Source of the DNA: Spirochaetaceae bacterium | GTDB taxonomy: Bacteria; Spirochaetota; Spirochaetia; Treponematales; Treponemataceae | Assembly (NCBI GenBank): GCA_031272345.1 | Contig: JAISTZ010000051.1 | Location: 1-7,739 of the forward strand | Reading direction: 5' to 3' | DNA length: 7,739 nucleotides | Shown: one piece after another, positions 5,105-7,739 of the stretch | Numbering within the stretch: the first letter of the stretch is position 1 | Layout of the letters: every line of letters begins with the position of its first letter | Notes under the pieces: model-generated | Told to the model about the DNA's origin: nothing | The model's input: the letters and a program-made list of their open reading frames with translations, nothing else | The model's database searches: none | Program-made: the position numbers and the translations under genes

Positions 5105-7441
5105 TCAGCGTGTCCCTGCCAGGGCCGTCTGACGGGCGTCAATCTCCAGCCTGACCCCCAGGGCCAGCAGTTGGTTCACGTCGATGATCAGGGACACGGA
5201 GCCATCCCCCAGGATTGACGCCCCCGCAATACCGGGGGAATTGGTGAATTGGTCCCGCAGGGGTTTTATGACAACGTCTTCCTCGCCGATAAGGGCGTCC
5301 ACCATGACGCCTAGTTTCTTGTCCGCCGTCCCCACAATAACAATGAAACAATCTTCCCCGGTTTGGGTAACAGGGATGCCGAAGAGCCGGCTGAGTCTGA
5401 GGACGCTGATGATTTCGTCCCGCACGTTCAACACCTCGTAGTTGTCGATGGTCCTGATGTCCGTGGTTTTTACGCGGTGACTCTCGATCACCGACGCGAT
5501 GGGGATGGAATACACCTCCTTGCCCACCCGCACCAGGAGCCCCTGGATGATCGCCAGGGTGAGGGGCAGGCGGATACTGAACCGGGTTCCCTTGCCGCTC
5601 TCGCTCATCACTGTGACCGAGCCGTTCAGTTTTTCTATCTGGGTCTTCACCACATCCAGCCCGACCCCCCGGCCCGAGATGTTGGAGATTTTTTCCGCCG
5701 TGGAGAATCCCGGCTGAAAGATGAGCTGGTAGGCCTCCTGGTCCGAAAGGAATTTGTCCGGGTGGATTATCCCACGCTCCACCGCCTTGGCCCGCACCCT
5801 GGCAACGTCGATTCCGCGGCCGTCGTCGATAACGTCGATAACGATCATGTTGCCCTCGTTGCCGGCCCGAAGGAGGAGGGCCCCCTCTTCCGCCTTGCCC
5901 GCCCCGGAGCGCTCCCGGGGGCTTTCGATTCCGTGGTCGATGGAGTTCCTGACACAGTGCATGATCGGGTCGAGGAGGTCCTCGATGACCGACTTGTCCA
6001 GCTCCGTGTCTTCCCCCTCGATGACCAGGTTGATTTTTTTGTCCAGGTCCCTGGAGAGGTCCCGCACCACCCGGGGAAACCGGGAGAAAATCTGATTCAC
6101 CGAGACCATGCGGATCTTCATGACCCCCTCCTGCAACTCCCCGGTGATTCTGCCCAAATTCTGGGTTGAGGACCGGAATTTTGCCGTGGTGGATTTGAAG
6201 CCGCTCTCGAAGGTGTCGAAGGATTCCATGACGGGCTTGAATTCCCCGTGGAGGGCCTCCTGGATTTCCCGAAGGGTTTTGCCGTGTTTGAGGCTCTCGA
6301 TGTACGCCGGGAACTGTTCCACCACCCCGTGGAGGTTTTCCTTGTATTCCGCGTTCAGGCGCTGCAATTTTGTCTGCATCTCCGACACGCTGGAAGCTAT
6401 CTGGTTGAACGCCGCCTTGGTGATCACCGTTTCGCTCACCAGGTTGAGGAGGGCGTCTATGCGCTTTGCGTCCACCCGGAGCACGCTCCCCTGCTGCTGG
6501 GCCTGGGGGGCCTTCTTCGGGGGCTCCCCGCCCTTTGCCGGGGTTGGGGCCTCCGGCCCCTCCGCACCGGCGGACTCCGCCTCCCCCTGGGGGGCCTCCG
6601 GGGCCGCTGCATCGGGGGGACCCGCCGGCGCGGAGACCCTGCCCGGGTCTATCCGCCGGGCCTCCACCGACAGGGTTACGTCCGGCTTGAAGGCCCCTCG
6701 CTTCAGGGCTTCCCCGCTTTCCTTCGAGGCCACGTAGTAGACGACCCTGGGGAAAAATTCGTCCCCGTAGAGGGCGTCGAAGTCCGGGACGGTCTTGAGG
6801 ACGCTCCCCAGGGCTTTGAGGGACGCAAACACCTGGATGCCCCCCACGGTATTCATGGGGTTGGATTCGTCGAACACCGCGGTGATTCCCCACAGGGGCT
6901 CCCCGTTTCCTGCCTCGGCGAGCTCCGCGGCCTCCTCCTCGGTGAGGCCCTCCCCCGGCAGGGGCGTTCCGGCGTCGTCCGGGGCCGTCTTCGGGGCCGG
7001 AGGGGCCTTTGCCGCTGCCCTGGAAGCGGCCTTTTTGCCGCCCTTTCGCGGGACAAATGACCCCAGGGTCTCCTTGATGGGGGAAACGTCCTCCCCGTAG
7101 ACAGAACCCCCGGCTCTGGCGTCCAGCATGGCTTTGATAACGTCTATTGACGAAAGGAGGGCGTCCACGATCGGAGCGGAGACCTTCACCTGGCCCCCCC
7201 GGATTGCGTCGAGCAGGTCCTCCACCGCATGGGTGAACCCGGTGATTTCCGTCATCTCTACGGCGGCGGATCCTCCCTTGAGTGTATGGGCTGCCCGGAA
7301 TATCTCGTCGATTGCGTCGTGGTTAGCGGGATCACCTTCTATTACAAGAACATTGCTTTCCAATTGTTCTACCTGTTGCTCAGCTTCCGCGAAGAAGTCC
7401 TTTAACAATTCTTCGTTGTTGATGTCAAGATAATCGCTCAT
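5105..7441 (-). CDS. cheA: CheA chemotaxis histidine kinase (P1-P5)
   Basis: A 778-residue cytosolic kinase that autophosphorylates and passes phosphate to CheY. P1 (1-110) carries the phospho-acceptor His52 in AAHTLKGGSA. A P2-like CheY-docking domain is at about 183-264, flanked by Pro/Ala-rich linkers (135-180 and 266-317). P3, the dimerisation domain, starts at about 320 and is unusually long: about 120 residues to the MKIRMV motif (441-446). P4 has the N box (His495, Asn499, Asp502), the G1 box DDGRG (539-543), the F region (575-579) and the G2 box GRGVG (590-594). P5, the CheW-like domain, runs from about 635 to the end. All catalytic motifs are intact. The frame is open to 7612, but homology begins at MSDYL, which fits the ATG at 7441; an ATG at 7447 is the alternative. 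It heads the operon, ten bases before the CheW fusion. No Shine-Dalgarno sequence is visible. Confidence 0.97.
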   Translation of the reverse strand: MSDYLDINNEELLKDFFAEAEQQVEQLESNVLVIEGDPANHDAIDEIFRAAHTLKGGSAAVEMTEITGFTHAVEDLLDAIRGGQVKVSAPIVDALLSSIDVIKAMLDARAGGSVYGEDVSPIKETLGSFVPRKGGKKAASRAAAKAPPAPKTAPDDAGTPLPGEGLTEEEAAELAEAGNGEPLWGITAVFDESNPMNTVGGIQVFASLKALGSVLKTVPDFDALYGDEFFPRVVYYVASKESGEALKRGAFKPDVTLSVEARRIDPGRVSAPAGPPDAAAPEAPQGEAESAGAEGPEAPTPAKGGEPPKKAPQAQQQGSVLRVDAKRIDALLNLVSETVITKAAFNQIASSVSEMQTKLQRLNAEYKENLHGVVEQFPAYIESLKHGKTLREIQEALHGEFKPVMESFDTFESGFKSTTAKFRSSTQNLGRITGELQEGVMKIRMVSVNQIFSRFPRVVRDLSRDLDKKINLVIEGEDTELDKSVIEDLLDPIMHCVRNSIDHGIESPRERSGAGKAEEGALLLRAGNEGNMIVIDVIDDGRGIDVARVRAKAVERGIIHPDKFLSDQEAYQLIFQPGFSTAEKISNISGRGVGLDVVKTQIEKLNGSVTVMSESGKGTRFSIRLPLTLAIIQGLLVRVGKEVYSIPIASVIESHRVKTTDIRTIDNYEVLNVRDEIISVLRLSRLFGIPVTQTGEDCFIVIVGTADKKLGVMVDALIGEEDVVIKPLRDQFTNSPGIAGASILGDGSVSLIIDVNQLLALGVRLEIDARQTALAGTR

Positions 7442-7448
7442 ACCCATT

Positions 7449-7476
7449 ATTTTAAACTCAAAAAGCTGGAAGTCAA
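7449..7476 (-). promoter_or_regulatory. Sigma-70-type promoter of the che operon, very close to the cheA start
   Basis: On the minus strand TTGACT (7476-7471) and TAAAAT (7454-7449) are 16 bases apart, each matching the consensus at five of six positions. The expected transcription start, seven or eight bases beyond the -10 box, falls at about 7442-7440, on the cheA ATG at 7441. That fits the lack of a ribosome-binding site and suggests a leaderless or nearly leaderless mRNA. A promoter further upstream cannot be excluded. Confidence 0.6.
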
Positions 7477-7511
7477 GCATTCCGGCAACATTTTGAAATG
7501 GGGCATTCCGG
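7477..7511. repeat. Two direct copies of GCATTCCGG next to the che promoter
   Basis: The nine-base word GCATTCCGG occurs at 7477-7485 and again at 7503-7511, 26 bases apart in the same orientation (CCGGAATGC when read towards cheA). The nearer copy directly abuts the -35 box at 7476. The position is suitable for an activator site, but two copies of nine bases in a GC-rich region could be chance. Confidence 0.3.
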
Positions 7512-7686
7512 GGGGCTTGGTTTGTGCTACGGCCATTGGGGTAAGCGGTAGCCGCTCCCACAGGTCGCGGCAATTGACGGTTGCCCGACGGCACGGATGC
7601 CGCCGGCGTCACTTTTTTTGCAGAATTTTCCCCGAAAAGTGTCCCAAAACTGCGTGTCGTCCCACATATATAAGGCAGGAGGTTTT

Positions 7687-7739
7687 ATGACCAAAGAAAA
7701 ACTGCCCCTCTCTCCCTTGAACGACCTCGTATTCAAGCG
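7687..7739 (+). CDS. 5' end of a probable Rpn/PD-(D/E)XK-family nuclease or transposase, cut by the window edge
   Basis: Seventeen complete codons are visible (MTKEKLPLSPLNDLVFK) before the window ends. The 'L-S-P-L-N-D-x-V-F-K' opening is typical of the Rpn family (PD-(D/E)XK nuclease family transposase, PDDEXK_2), whose members act on DNA and are often present in many copies in host-associated bacteria. The catalytic residues lie beyond the window and cannot be checked. The start is well supported: AGGAGG at 7677-7682 with four bases to the ATG. It is divergent from cheA, and no convincing promoter is seen. The assignment rests on a short N-terminal motif, so it is moderate. Confidence 0.6.
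   Translation, partial: MTKEKLPLSPLNDLVFK

Noticed and set aside
5363..7060. Long plus-strand open frames opposite cheA (5363-6169 and 6248-7060)
   Set aside because: They mirror the codon bias of cheA on the other strand and have no recognisable motif or plausible ribosome-binding context.
7442..7612. Longer cheA starting at 7612, adding 57 residues
   Set aside because: The extra N-terminus is not CheA-like, it covers the promoter, and the P1 domain begins at the expected distance from the ATG at 7441.
7589..7619. Small hairpin (CGGCA/TGCCG) followed by seven T on the plus strand
   Set aside because: The stem is only five pairs and lies about ten bases from the T run, and no plus-strand gene precedes it, so there is nothing to terminate.
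7667..7673. TATATAA as a -10 box for the plus-strand gene
   Set aside because: It lies directly against the ribosome-binding site, so transcription would start within or after it, and no -35 box is found at a suitable distance.

Overview
The window looks like GC-rich spirochaete DNA (by eye near 60 % G+C, not counted), most likely from the Treponema lineage. The grounds are the gene order cheA - cheW/cheR-like fusion - cheX - cheY, the CheW-CheR-like fusion itself, the CheC/CheX-type phosphatase in place of CheZ, and three spirochaete-style envelope proteins of unknown function. An Rpn/PD-(D/E)XK-type gene at the edge is common in host-associated treponemes, but it is a weak taxonomic argument. 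Species cannot be set from the sequence alone.

Layout: nearly everything reads on the minus strand, from right to left. At the far right (7687 to the window end) a plus-strand gene begins that is cut off after 17 codons and looks like an Rpn-family nuclease/transposase. A 245-bp divergent intergenic region (7442-7686) follows. It carries a near-consensus sigma-70 promoter so close to the cheA start codon that the cheA mRNA may be leaderless. The four-gene chemotaxis operon fills 2790-7441: CheA histidine kinase with P1-P5, CheW-CheR-like fusion, CheX phosphatase and CheY response regulator, with gaps of 10, 18 and 16 bases. A hairpin with a short U tract ends this operon.

A second minus-strand unit starts with a TTGACA promoter whose -35 box overlaps the cheY stop codon. 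It encodes tRNA-Val(GAC) at 2632-2705, then a lipoprotein with propeller-like repeats, a single-pass membrane protein, a small multi-spanning membrane protein and a small lipoprotein. The four coding genes are separated by 7 bases, overlap slightly, or have close starts and stops, so they are probably cotranscribed. The only usable start codon for the first lipoprotein lies inside the tRNA gene. A perfect 14-bp inverted repeat at 2-35 closes the unit.

How the genes work together: chemoreceptors (not in the window) are coupled through the CheW domain of the fusion to CheA. CheA phosphorylates CheY, CheY-P acts on the flagellar motor, and CheX removes the phosphate. The role of the CheR-like half of the fusion is open, because several residues typical of active CheR look changed. 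The four genes behind the tRNA have no recognisable link to chemotaxis apart from position.
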